NCBI GenBank assembly: GCA_040143965.1
Contig: JASJQH010006889.1
Span: 1-53,944 of the forward strand
Length of the DNA stretch: 53,944 bases
Reading direction: 5' to 3'
Source: Basidiobolus ranarum
Taxonomy: Eukaryota; Basidiobolomycota; Basidiobolomycetes; Basidiobolales
The notes beneath the pieces were generated by a model. That model ran no database searches, had not been told where the DNA came from, and saw only the letters and a program-made list of their open reading frames with translations. The position numbers were made by a program, and so were the translations under genes. This document shows positions 14,126 through 24,657 of the stretch, one piece after another (positions within the stretch are counted from its first letter, which is position 1; each line of letters starts with the position of its first letter).

Positions 14126-15498
14126 ATGAATCATGGATATCCTCAGGTATGATACCAGCACTTTGTCGTTCAGTCAAAAGGAGCTCTACTCTTGAATTTG
14201 ATATCTGATGTATTTCACCATTTGTTGTAGCACGTAATTCCTCATCCTCATCAACAAGACAATGTAATTCCCCAAGTTGGAGATACTAAAAAATTGTCGG
14301 AATTCCTAGCGGATTTATTTACCATAGGGAGTTTAAAAGTACTATTTTATTCCACAACTGATATTTACCAAATCGTAGCAGTGACAGTGGCAAATATATT
14401 TTTATTTACTTCCTTCCTTTTCCATTCTTTCCTAGGGTTTTCAGCATTTTGAACTTTACCTTTGTGGACGTGAAGAATTATTGTTGAGAGTAAATAACCA
14501 AAGAGAAGTCAGCCCAACCAAACGAGGTTTCTCTAGTGCTTTTCAAATAGCAAAAACTCAGTATGTAACCTGACTTTGAATGCCGACTCTTCTGTCAAGT
14601 TCTCATTATTCTGTACATAACAGGAAAGCCACTAACTTGTCACATAAGACTCAAAGATTGTGAGTAGCACTATACAAAAGCTTTTCTAGTCTGCGCCTCT
14701 AATTGTTGTGAGATATTTAGATTGAGGGCGACGACATTGGGTCCTACCCTTCCAGCCACAATCCCTTTGGATCACGAGCTTGTACGGGTAATTTATTAGA
14801 TGTTCTCAAAGGTATGAAAGAGCTAAGATCAGTTTTTGTGGTTAGAACCAAACGCAAACAACATTTCTTATTGCTGGTTATGCTCGTTACAAAAGGCCAT
14901 ACGTGTGGGTGGGTAAAAATACAACTTCCATCGATTTACCATTTGCTAACCTGTTCGAGTAGTTGAGATCAAATCACAAGAAGCTTTTGAAACTTGAAAT
15001 AGATCCCACAAAACACAAGGATGGCGATAACCCACTTAAATTGGTCACCATTTCAGATTGGAGAAGCAAAGGTTCTAGGCTTAGAATTTCTATCGAGCAT
15101 CATGTACATACTCACTCTGGTCAAATCTTGTAGAGACTAAGGTCTGGGACATTATATCTGAAGTAATCTTGTTAACCCAAGAGCCGCCACCGACGAATCC
15201 ATTCGCTGTAGATCATGATTATTTCGATAGTTTGCCTGTCGAAGAGAGCGTTTTCGCTACTGGTGCGCTCATTTCTGTTCTCCAAAAGATCTATCTGTCC
15301 AACTTCCCCTATGCAGATCAAGGTATGGCCTCATATTCGATTTACTCTATTCACTTCATACGGCTAAAGGTTGTGATTCCTCTAGTTATGAATGATATCA
15401 AGCAACTACACCAAAGACACTACACCGACTTTGGTGAGTTGGTGGAGTTTCAATTCATGCACAAGCAACAGCCCAAACTGAATGGACATCGATTCTAA
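14126..15498 (+). CDS. Unrecognised multi-exon protein
   Basis: I do not recognise this gene. It can be seen as a spliced plus-strand frame beginning MNHGYPQ (14126-14146). Next come 14231-14338 and 14436-14560, the latter encoding HFELYLCGREELLLRVNN. The last three exons are firm and join in phase: 14963-15071, 15134-15322 and 15386-15498. They encode 136 residues that include ISDWRSKETKVWDII and YLSNFPYADQ and end QPKLNGHRF. The middle (14561-14962) is not resolved. One open piece near 14722 reads IEGDDIGSYPSSHNPFGSR but does not join in phase with the preceding exon model. The spliced protein would be roughly 280-320 residues, soluble, without membrane segments. No function is proposed. 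Confidence 0.6.
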
Positions 15499-15548
15499 AC
15501 AAAACTACTCTTTCATCCCGACATTTTCAATCACATTCGCTAATACCA

Positions 15549-15583
15549 TTCAGTGGCCATTCAGGGGCCATTCAGGGGCCATA
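15549..15583. repeat. Three short direct repeats of GGCCATTCAG
   Basis: Three near-identical copies of a 12-base unit, (T/G)GGCCATTCAG, run in tandem just past the stop codon of the preceding gene. They probably lie in its 3' untranslated region or terminator. Confidence 0.7.
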
Positions 15584-15816
15584 AATATACAATAAACCCA
15601 TTATCAACTGTATTTCTTGCTCTTAGTCATTACTAATATGTTCCCGGGAATTATGTAATCCGAATTGCCGCAGTTGGACTAACTTCATATTATAGGAACC
15701 AGTCATCACCTGGAACAAATTTAATTAATTGGACGTATATGTACTAATGTGTCCTTATCATTTAATGTGAGTAAAGGAGTACCTCTTTCTAACTTTTTCC
15801 ACGCAAGTTTGTGTAA

Positions 15817-16445
15817 ATGATGCGGCACACTAAATCTAGAACTAGTAAAGAAGATGGGATCCTTGCGCTTCCTTCGGAATTGAGTAAAAATACTTGGATA
15901 TCTAAGTCCTCACCAACTTTCACAACTAGGTATACTCTCAAGGACTTGGCTTCACTACGTTCAAGTAGAACTGAATGTTTTATGGTGGAATTGGTGCATG
16001 GAATACTTTTGGGAACGCTCAAGTAGACCTAGGGCTATGGGGAAAATAGACCGTCGCAAGGACTGGCGTTTGGTTTATCTTGAATCTCACTTGGGAAAAG
16101 AACTTGGCTCAGTAACGTAAGTACAGTGTAATAGAATTCAAAACTTTATATTCCTCATGTATATTAAAAATATTTCCGCTTAGTACACAACCAGTATCAA
16201 GGAGTAACGATAACCGACCTGGTTTGGCAAAACCTTGGCAACATTTCGAAGAAACTCCTATCGAAGTTCCAGCTGAGCCAATTCCCTTGTCACATCATTC
16301 CAACCATAACAAGGTGAAGCCGTGGAGTCTGAAAGGACGCAACAAAGTGGAGATGAGAGAGTATTATAAATCAATTAGAAGCAAGCCAAAATGGAAAAAA
16401 TCCGATCATTGTAGCAGTCGTTTAGATTTTCTATGGGAGGAATAA
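15817..16445 (+). CDS. Unrecognised small basic protein
   Basis: Three exons join in phase: 15817-15929, 16033-16116 and 16184-16445. They give 152 residues. The start could be either of two adjacent ATGs (15817 or 15820). The splice after TTFTTR uses GTATAC. Reading through instead gives a short dead-end frame, so the intron is favoured. The protein is rich in lysine, arginine, serine and tryptophan: it has MGKIDRRKDWRLVYLES near residue 40 and PKWKKSD near the end. There is no signal peptide, membrane segment or family motif I know. The high basic content would suit a nucleic-acid- or ribosome-associated protein, but this is inference. It lies tail-to-head between the gene at 14126 and the glutaminyl cyclase. 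Confidence 0.65.
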
Positions 16446-16710
16446 GTCCTCGTAAAGAATCGTCTTTGGCTTATTTAATCGCATATATCTAACGAAAGTA
16501 GGACTGAACGTAGAGATAGTTTTGTGACTACATACTTTATTCTGATCTGAGTACACACCAATGACATGTTGTATATGTACATATATATGCTCTATAGATC
16601 CCTAAAAATTAAACAATAAATTTTGCTTATAAATGGAAAATATCGATCACTAAACTTGATGTTGTAGATATTCATCCTAAATTCTTTACTGTTACCATTT
16701 CAAAGGGCTA

Positions 16711-17781
16711 ATGAGTGTACGTGCAACGAAAAAGCGAACTTTAACCTTTGTCGCTGCGATAGTGCTTATTGGGGTATTCTATTATTCTTTCTTTAGAGAG
16801 TCTCTGTTTGATACACAACTGTCAGATACAAAATCCGACAAAACTACTTTAACAGAACAAGATCTCAGGTTACTTCAGAGTTTGTCAGTTCCCGATAGGC
16901 TTACAGTCAACGGAGCTTTACTGAAACCATTGTTAGTACCAAGAGTATCAGGAACACAGGCAAACAAAGATGTACAAGAATATATCAAAAGCCACTTTCA
17001 CAAACTTGGTTGGAAAATAGAAGAAGACCGATTTAACGATACTACCCCCTTTGGTGTAAAAGCTTTTAACAATATCATCGTTTCGAAGTTTTCAAATTCC
17101 CCTAGAAAATTAATTCTCGCCGCTCATTTTGACTCGAAATATTTCCCCAATAATGACTTTGTTGGTGCGACTGACTCTGCAGTACCTTGCGCCATCTTGT
17201 TAGATGTGGCCTCAACCTTAAATAAGTATCTATCACGCAGTGGAAACCCGGAAGTCGGCTTGGAACTGGTGTTCTTTGATGGAGAAGAAGCATTTGAGCA
17301 TTGGAATAGACAAGATTCAGTTTATGGCGCGCGGCACCTGGCCAATAAATGGTCCAATATACCTGCTCCTAATAACAAAAATATCAGTCGCATCGAGGCC
17401 ATTGAGCTCTTTGTACTTTTAGATCTTATTGGTGCTAAAGATTCCACTATTCTGAATCTTCAATATCCCACTACCTCTGCTTTCACCCAACTAAGTCAAA
17501 TAGAAAAACGTCTTACTCAACTTTCTTTATTGTCTAAACCAATGACTGCTAGTAAGTCAGCAGATTATTTCGATACCCAACTATTCCCTGGTAATATCGA
17601 TGACGACCACCGGCCTTTTCTGGAAAAAGGAGTTCCTATCGTACACCTCATCCCATATCCTTTCCCTCAAGTTTGGCATAAGTTAACAGATAATGCTGAT
17701 GCTATTGACCATGATACAGTTGTGGACTTCAGTTTACTTATGCGTGCGTTTGTTGCCGAGTATCTTCGGCTGTACCTTTAG
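16711..17781 (+). CDS. Glutaminyl-peptide cyclotransferase, membrane-anchored
   Basis: Zinc enzyme of the M28-like fold that cyclises N-terminal glutamine to pyroglutamate on secretory proteins. The gene is a single exon of 356 residues, the usual family length. Residues 10-27 form an uncleaved signal anchor after a basic N-terminus, so a type II protein of the Golgi or ER lumen is likely, like animal isoQC. Family motifs are visible: LILAAHFDSKY (metal ligand H139), VGATDSAVPCA (D155), VFFDGEEAF (E192/E193) and the C-terminal QVWHKLTDNAD (H323). The DDDHRPFLEKGVPIVHLIPYPFP segment matches the conserved loop before that histidine. All expected zinc ligands are present, so it should be active. 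Confidence 0.93.
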   Translation: MSVRATKKRTLTFVAAIVLIGVFYYSFFRESLFDTQLSDTKSDKTTLTEQDLRLLQSLSVPDRLTVNGALLKPLLVPRVSGTQANKDVQEYIKSHFHKLGWKIEEDRFNDTTPFGVKAFNNIIVSKFSNSPRKLILAAHFDSKYFPNNDFVGATDSAVPCAILLDVASTLNKYLSRSGNPEVGLELVFFDGEEAFEHWNRQDSVYGARHLANKWSNIPAPNNKNISRIEAIELFVLLDLIGAKDSTILNLQYPTTSAFTQLSQIEKRLTQLSLLSKPMTASKSADYFDTQLFPGNIDDDHRPFLEKGVPIVHLIPYPFPQVWHKLTDNADAIDHDTVVDFSLLMRAFVAEYLRLYL

Positions 17782-17967
17782 CTCACCATTCAAGTAGTAT
17801 TCATATATTTATAGGTTCAATAAAATCATCGAAAATATCCAATTGAAAAATTCCATAGATTATTTATGTGACGGTGGCTAGAAAATTTCTCACCAATATT
17901 AAGTTGAAAACTTTTTGATACCTTATTTGATTAACAAAGTCATATCTTTGGCAAAGAGGTCATAGAA

Positions 17968-18966
17968 ATGTATTCAAGAACAAGCCTCAAACTACTGAAG
18001 TGAGTTTTCTCTTTTTCTTTAGACCTTTATTCTTCCAAGTAACGCTTGGATTAGATAGACCTGTATACCGATTTGGAAGTAACTTGAGCTAATTATATTG
18101 GTATTTATCTTTTCGAAAATAGGTCCAACTCAATCAGTACCTGTCTGAGGAGATATGGTGAAGTGAAAAAGAGTACCAGTTTGTTTTATAGCACAAGTCG
18201 CTCGGAGGACGACGAAGACTGGAGCCAAAGTAAAAATAAGGAGGAGAAAAAGCTTGAAACCGCTCAAGATTTATTTTCGGATTTAGTTGAAGAGGAAGCT
18301 TCCGAGGAGTCCAGTGCCGATAATGATACGAGCTCACCCATTGAACTAAGACTTTTGGATTTGATTGAACGCCAAGAAGAGATTTATAAAAGTAAAGGTA
18401 CTCCAGGACCCAAATTCCTCGATAAAGCACAACGTAAAATACCACAAACCGCGTTGTGGGATGTTTTGAGTAATAGGTCTGGTTTCCGTTCTACACCGCG
18501 TTCAATTCTTCCTAAAACTTTGGATGAGGATCAGATAGAATCACAAATTGCCCAATTACAAAGTTCCAAGAACAACCTGGAGTTAAGAAGTAAAGTGGCC
18601 GAGATATTCTCCGGTGAAGATACTCCTAGAGACAGTATTCTTGCTACAACTATCTCCTTGGCTCGCAACTTTGGCGACCCATATATGGGTTATGCTATAT
18701 ATCAGCAAGTTAAACGTAAGGGAGTCGTTAGCTACGTGACTGGTTGCTCAGGTCGTGTATATAACGAACTACTGATAAATAGCTGGGATATATTACGAGA
18801 CCGCACTAAAGTGGAATCTTTCTTAACCGAGATGATCAAAGCAGGTATTGAAGCCAATCCAGAAACCAAGAGAATTGTATCTAGAATTATTTCAGAAGAG
18901 GCAGAGTATGGTAAAGATGTAGAGTCTTTAAGAATCCTAGTTCAAAGCTTAGAACTACCTGCGTAA
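17968..18966 (+). CDS. Mitochondrial protein with Mtf2-like domain
   Basis: Two exons, 17968-17999 and 18123-18966, give 291 residues. The first exon and the start of the second encode an arginine-, serine- and lysine-rich leader without acidic residues (MYSRTSLKLLKSNS...), a typical mitochondrial presequence. It ends near LFYSTSRSEDD, where the protein turns acidic. The C-terminal half (about 170-285) has helical-repeat-like segments. These include YMGYAIYQQVKRKGV and VYNELLINSWDILRD followed by VESFLTEMIKAGIEANPETKRIV. This resembles the fungal Mtf2/Nam1 C-terminal domain, which acts in mitochondrial RNA processing and translation and is built like pentatricopeptide repeats. The family call rests on recalled pattern only; a PPR-like protein of other function is the alternative. 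Confidence 0.65.
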
Positions 18967-19447
18967 ATCCCAAGACTCGTTTATACATGTATTCTTCACT
19001 GCAGCATCCACACTCATAGATTTATTAAGTAAATGGGATTCGGCCATAGAGTTTTCATTCACTTGTGCTTCTATCATTTTTAACTACTATTTTACCAACT
19101 TTGGCTATCATTTCCTTCCTATTCTAGTTATCTACGAGAGTGGTTCATGGTTATGTGATTCCTTAGAATAGATTCCTTCAAGCGCTAGTAATTCAACTTG
19201 AAATCATTGATTTATATAATACAAATTAATAAATAGATTCTCAACATCGATGAAAATGCCCTTCTCTTGACCAATAAACCCGTCAATAAATCCCTACCAG
19301 GTCCGCAGCGTAAATGGCTGCTAGCATAGAGAAAAGTAGATAAAGAGCTATCGACCACACCGTCATGAGCATAAGAATCTTGGATATACTACGAAGATGG
19401 TTGGCGATTGCATCAAACTAAGAATGCTAAGTATATGCTAGCTAATC
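18967..19447. other. Convergent tail-to-tail region
   Basis: 3' flanks of the Mtf2-like gene (plus) and the coiled-coil gene (minus). On the minus strand about 19268-19407 there is an open stretch with a clear hydrophobic segment (KILMLMTVWSIALYLLF). It could be a final exon of the coiled-coil gene but does not join it in phase by any canonical splice I can find. Confidence 0.5.
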
Positions 19448-20203
19448 TTACCTAGTGTCACGGCTTTTTAGCAGAGCGGCAAGTTGCGAACTAAAACCCA
19501 ATCCTTTGGGTGAGGCCAGGTTCTAATGGATCAAGTTAGTAAACTGAAAAGCGTGCAGTGAAACACTTTTACATACGTCTTCAGCTTCTATAGAACGTAT
19601 CTTTTGGTTAAGTTCGGTGAGTCTTCTTTCCTTTTCGACCAAAGCTGACTCTCTTTTATGAAATTCTCGTTGAATTATGGAAATATCTTCCTCCAAAAGT
19701 GCTTGCTAAATATTATTGAAGTGAGTGACGGGATTCTACTTTTCGAACGGCTATCAGAGAACAATAACCTTCTCTTGTAGTTTGTTGAACGACTCATTCA
19801 TAACGGTCTGACTCTCTAGCTCATTCTGACGAGCCATTTCGAATAAATTCACCAGGTCTCCAGCTAATCTTCTTTTTAAAGTAAAGTAAAAGGATTCAGC
19901 TTTCAGAAGAACAGTACTTGGTTTGAAGAGATGTCCGATGCTGTTGACATTGACCCAGTAAGACAAAGTTACCTATAAGAGTCTAGATTCTTCAGACTTG
20001 AATTTAATTCCTCTATTCTATGGACAACCTGTGGGAGAGGGAGCATTAGATTCACAGCATAAAATAACACCCCAGGCAAGACCAACACTTACCTGCTCCT
20101 TTTTGGAGTTGGTCCAACTTTTAAAAATAGGTTTCCTCAAAACACCTATTCGTTTATCAGCTTTAGAAGTTCCATTTTCAACTGGTTGAGCTCGAACAGT
20201 CAT
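19448..20203 (-). CDS. Coiled-coil protein, unidentified
   Basis: First exon 20093-20203 (37 codons, basic, starts MTVRAQPVENG) is followed by a typical 64-nt intron. Exon 20028 down to 19973 encodes VVHRIEELNSSLKNLDSY. The next exon begins at 19940 (SIGHLFKP...) and runs into LAGDLVNLFEMARQNELESQ. Two more exons encode heptad-rich helices with REFHKRESALVEKERRLTELN. They end in NLASPKGLGFSSQLAALLKS before TAA at 19448-19450. This model needs a 32-nt intron between 19973 and 19940. The whole product is about 210 residues of mostly coiled coil. The size and layout recall small kinetochore or spindle-pole (DASH-type) subunits, but I cannot confirm any. A membrane-segment exon further downstream may belong to it. 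Confidence 0.6.
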
Positions 20204-20521
20204 CTTAATTCATGAAGATAGGTGTGATATTCGGAAATTTTGGAAATATTAATACAAGCCATCGATTAATAAATTTGTTCCAAAAATCCCTAAATCTTCA
20301 TCACCCCTTTTGGTTGTTAGACTCCCCAAATAACTTACGCTTTGGATTTACACAGGAATGCTTATTTATTATGCAATATACAAGGAAACATATTAATCAC
20401 AAGATAGCATGGAGTACGGATAATGAGTATGGATAATACTAAAGCTACAAAATATTCTCACTAATCCTGATACTGGCACTGATACTGATGTGGGGTTGTG
20501 AATATATTCTGCCAACAATAG
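20204..20521. other. Intergenic, promoter of the coiled-coil gene
   Basis: About 320 AT-rich bases between the coiled-coil gene start and the SDE2 stop, both on the minus strand. It holds the SDE2 3' end and the coiled-coil gene promoter. Nothing else is visible. Confidence 0.55.
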
Positions 20522-21419
20522 CTAAGACGCTGAGGTAGTAGATGAAGAGGAAGCTTCAGCATCTTCATCTTCTGAGGACATATCGGAAAACTCATCCCTG
20601 TAGAAAATCCATTAGTTACAATTCACTTGAAAATGGGATTTTTTTAGCTTACCACATGGACAATTTGGCTGACTGCTTTGGCACCACTTGTTCCTTTTCT
20701 TTACCTTTCGATTTGACATCCACCTTTTTCTTGGACTTCATAACTAAAGAAAATAACCAATGTAAGCACAGAATAATGCGAAAGATTAGGTAATATGCCC
20801 AATGATTTACCTGAAGAAACTGCGTTCTTAACATCTTCAATAATTTCTTGACTCTCTTGAAGGAATTCAGCGTCATCAAAGCGAAACTTTTTAACAGGAC
20901 GTTCTTTTAAACCATCTTCAATTTTTCGATTAATACGTTCTTCTTTTTCACGTTCTCTTTGTTCTTCATGTTCAGCATAGTCAGCAATTCTATTAAAGGA
21001 AGAATAAGTTAGAAGTCACGAATAGAATACCCAATATATTGAACAGAGTTTGAGTCTCACCTTTTTGCGGCCTTTATGGTTTTCAGTCTTGTACCAGAAA
21101 GATCTCGACAACTGTCATAGTTGGTGGTTTTCTTGGAGGACATTCTACCACCTTGAGCTCTAAGCATGCTTCCGAAACCACCTTTTCCACCTACTAAAGC
21201 CATTTGGACTTTTAAAGTGGTGGGATGTGTGTTACTACTGTCGACTACATAACTCTCGTCCAAAGGTAAACCACCAAAAGTTAAGATCCTCTGTTCTTCA
21301 ACGGGAATATGGGATATCTCGTGTACACGGGACTTTACTAAAGCTATAGTTGGGTTAGAGTTAAACTCTAGACAAAGTAAACGTGGATTTCCAGGGAAAT
21401 TGATGTATACAGGCGCCAT
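20522..21419 (-). CDS. SDE2: Splicing and genome-stability factor SDE2
   Basis: Ubiquitin-fold-containing factor that, once cleaved, joins the spliceosome and promotes removal of selected introns (fission yeast). It also acts in replication stress (human). Four exons, 21061-21419, 20811-20989, 20653-20743 and 20522-20597, join in phase to 234 residues. The N-terminal ubiquitin-like domain (about 1-76) ends in the invariant processing site GGKGG at 77-81. Deubiquitinases are known to cut after the second glycine and so expose a lysine N-terminus. The following conserved core [13 protein letters not shown], then [12 protein letters not shown] and the charged helix [14 protein letters not shown] are diagnostic. 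The C-terminus is acidic and serine-rich. The gene is divergent from PRP31. Confidence 0.95.
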
Positions 21420-21937
21420 GTTTTAGGTGTAGTAAATACCTACGTGATAGAAGTAACTGGGACCGATATAAAGGAATTGAATGGAAATGACTGTCTATCT
21501 TGAAATTGGGTGAAAAAAAAGACCGATATTTGGAAAGATCCAACTAAGTGAGATCATGTGATGTTTCAGGTAGTAATGGAAATATTTATGATTCTAACAC
21601 CAGAAAACGCAGTAGCTGTAGATGATTATATGCACTTATAAGCACACATCTACTTCAAATCTTATTCAGTGGAACTATTCACTTTTCAAACTAATTGACC
21701 AGTTTGGAGACAAATTGAAATTCTTGGTTAACATAAGTGGTCTTATTCCGCAGATATAAATTCAAATCAGATTACATTAGATTTTTTTCAAAATCTCAGT
21801 GAATATGGTGTGGATCATACACCCATTTCTACATTAATCGAGTCGATCTTTTGAAGTAACTGTTGTAAAAGTTACTTGTGGCTTAAACCTATCTTATTTC
21901 ACTATAGAGAATCTTTAAAGAATAATAGTTATAAGGA
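21420..21937. promoter_or_regulatory. Shared SDE2/PRP31 divergent promoter
   Basis: The 518 bases between the two start codons have no coding sequence and must contain the promoters of both splicing-factor genes. They are AT-rich with pyrimidine/A runs near both starts. I see no clear TATA box or named operator. Joint control of the two genes is inference from layout. Confidence 0.6.
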
Positions 21938-23906
21938 ATGTCATTAGCCGATGAACTACTCGCTGATCTTGAAGATCTTAGTGGTAATGAGAGTGGAGAA
22001 GAGAAAGTAGAGGAAGAAGATCAAAAGATGGAGGGGACTGAAGACGCGATGGAGGACGAGGAATTTGAAGCCCAACAAAAAAAAATCGCACTCTTACTTA
22101 AAGGAGCTGAAAAGGTCACGGACGTAGCTAAATTACTGTATAGTAAAGAGTTGAAAGATGTCTTAAATGTTAGTTTTAAATAGTAACATTCTTTGACCGC
22201 GAATTCCACCACTTACAAATTTCAATCTCTCCACAGAAAATAGAGCACTATAAGGGAGCTCACCGGGAACCTACTCAATTGGTAGGCATAATGGAGGAGG
22301 ATCCTGAATACAAGTTGATTGTTAAAGCCAACGATCTAACTGCCGCTATTGATACTGAGATCATATCTGTTCATAGAGTATGTATTCTCGACAATAGTAC
22401 TGACATATCAACTCCTCTAATATTTCTCTCTTTCTAGTTTATTCGTGATCATTATGCACCCAAGTTTCCCGAACTGGAATCATTGGTTCCGAGCTCACTA
22501 GATTATGCTCGTGCTGTGAAAACAATAGGAAATGAACCTGTAAGTTACTCCAAAAATAACGTGATTGTTGTTTTATTGTACTGACATATCATTCTGATTA
22601 CTCTAGGATATCACGAAAGTTGACCTTCGACCAATACTTCCCTCTGCAACTATCATGGTTGTTACAGTTACCGGCTCTACTACCGTAGGAAAGCCATTAA
22701 ATGAACATGATTTTAAAATCGTGATGGATGCTTGTGATATGGCGTTAGAACTCGATGAAGCAAAGAAAACGGTATGGAATATATTGCTGAAGTTCAATAT
22801 CAAATATACTCGTCTAACGTTTATTAGATATTAGCATATGTTGAATCTAGAATGGCATTCATTGCTCCAAACCTTTCAGCCATCATCGGTAGTGCCACAG
22901 CAGCTAAACTTATGGGAGCAGCTGGTGGTTTGACTTCTCTAAGCAAAATGCCTGCTTGTAATATTCAGGTAGATATTTGTGATTGATAGATGTTTAATGA
23001 TTTTTTGTTAATCTTATGATAACAGGTACTTGGTGCTACTAAAAAAACTCAAACCGGATTCTCTAGTGTCACTATTAATCGACATGCTGGATTCATCTAT
23101 CATTCAGAATATGTGCAAAGAATCCCTTCAGATTTAAGGCAGAAGGCTACCCGCATTCTTGCAGCAAAGTAAATCCTTTGTCATACTGCAAACGTGACTA
23201 TATCAAATATTTACATTCCTTCTTCTTTAGATGCACACTGGCTGCTCGAGTTGACAGAGGACACGAGTCTACCGATGGTAAGTGAAGACGAATCGAATTC
23301 AACTATACTCTGTATTAAATTCCCTCGTGTAATAGGTTCCATTGGTAAGAAATTCCGTGAGGACATTGATCAGAAGATTGAAAAACTTGTCGAACCTCCA
23401 CCAGGTAAAAATATCAAAGCTCTTCCCGCACCAGATGACGCACCCAAAAAAAGAAGAGGAGGTAGAAGGGTTCGTAAACAGAAAGAGGCCTACGCTATCA
23501 CAGATCTTCGTAAAGCTCAAAATAGAATGTCATTCGGCGTTGCAGAGGATGAGGTGGGATCTATGGACTCTACCAAGGGGTTGGGAATGATCGGATCCAA
23601 TTCTGGTCGAGTTAGAGCTGCGACAGCGGATTCAAGAGTCAAAGGTAATGTGGTTATGGATTGGTTTTTGCACTTGCCATTCCTAAACTCAAGCATTCTT
23701 TCTTATTAGTACCATTCAAGAAGCCAAAAACTCTTAGTGGGTCATCTGGCGCCACTTCAGGACTTTCATCATCCTTGGCCTTTACTCCCGCTCAAGGCCT
23801 TGAATTAGAAAATCCCGAATCTCGAGGACAGAGAATCAGAGAAATCAATAACAAGTATTTCGACGATACTGCTGGATTCCTCAAAGTCGGGCAAAAAAAG
23901 GAGTAA
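21938..23906 (+). CDS. PRP31: U4/U6 snRNP protein PRP31
   Basis: Spliceosomal protein that binds U4 snRNA with Snu13 and joins U4/U6 to U5 in the tri-snRNP. Nine exons join in phase: 21938-22168, 22237-22377, 22438-22539, 22607-22771, 22828-22968, 23026-23168, 23231-23277, 23336-23644 and 23710-23906. They give 491 residues, the usual size. The acidic N-terminus is followed by the NOSIC/Nop core. Visible signatures are [44 protein letters not shown] and the C-terminal Nop part [13 protein letters not shown]...[14 protein letters not shown]. The basic tail has [14 protein letters not shown], the snRNP-linked Prp31 C-terminal domain, and a conserved ending near [13 protein letters not shown]. 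Confidence 0.97.
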
Positions 23907-24191
23907 TGCAATGGTTTATTGTTGAATGGAATTATCTTTCAAGCACTCAATTGTGAGCAAATCCACATTTTAATAAACATATATGCTCCTTTGTATGTAT
24001 AAAGTATAATTAGAATAAATAACACCAAAATCATGGCACACTTCAGACTACACTACGTGAATGTAAACACGACAACGCTCGAAATCAATAAACATCAACA
24101 ATATAATTGATAGTAAGAAAATTCATTTTATTTTGCTTCAGTTCACAGAACATGATTTTACTGAGAATGAGAAACCAGTCTCATAATCCAT

Positions 24192-24584
24192 TTAACAGCT
24201 GCTGAAAGCCCAAGTGATGGAGACTCTACCAGAGGCCTCATCAGCGATTTGATTAAAAGCGGCAGGACTGAGATCCAAGTCACCATGTTTACAGCCAGGA
24301 CATTTGTCAACAATCTTGACTTTCACATTTCCCTTAGGTCCGGTAACAGTGGCACATTTGAAGCAGGATGCAGAGCCTCTAGGTGCGTTTCCATATTGAG
24401 GAGCATTTAATGCAGCGATCATATCACTTGGACCACTTGTAGTTTCGCAAGCACCAAGCCCAGGAGCGTAATATGTGGCATCACCTTGGAAACCATCTCT
24501 TTTAACTGGCACAGCATCCAAGAAACCAGCTTGGAAGGTAGTGGCAGCGACAAAGAGAAGAGCGAGTTTGGAAGCGAACATCAT
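24192..24584 (-). CDS. Small secreted expansin-like (DPBB) protein
   Basis: Intronless gene for 130 residues. Residues 1 to about 24 form a signal peptide, and the KR at 28-29 is a likely Kex2 site, so the mature protein would start near D30. The rest is a double-psi beta-barrel of the RlpA/barwin/expansin-like kind: GDATYYAPGLGAC, then six cysteines (46, 74, 77, 95, 98, 130) that can pair, and HGDLDLSPAAF with the conserved barrel aspartate. There is no C-terminal carbohydrate-binding domain, unlike true expansins. Such fungal proteins loosen cell walls or inhibit proteases. Which applies here is unknown. A TATA box lies 65-73 bases upstream of the ATG, consistent with strong regulated expression. 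Confidence 0.92.
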   Translation of the reverse strand: MMFASKLALLFVAATTFQAGFLDAVPVKRDGFQGDATYYAPGLGACETTSGPSDMIAALNAPQYGNAPRGSASCFKCATVTGPKGNVKVKIVDKCPGCKHGDLDLSPAAFNQIADEASGRVSITWAFSSC

Positions 24585-24648
24585 GTTTATTATCTGTGAC
24601 TCTCAGAGTTGGCCAGGAAATGATAATGGTTAGAGCTGAGGCTGCTAG

Positions 24649-24657
24649 CTATTTATA
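24649..24657 (-). promoter_or_regulatory. TATA box of the expansin-like gene
   Basis: TATAAATAG on the minus strand, 65-73 bases upstream of the start codon at 24584. It is a near-consensus TATA element at a plausible distance. Confidence 0.65.
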
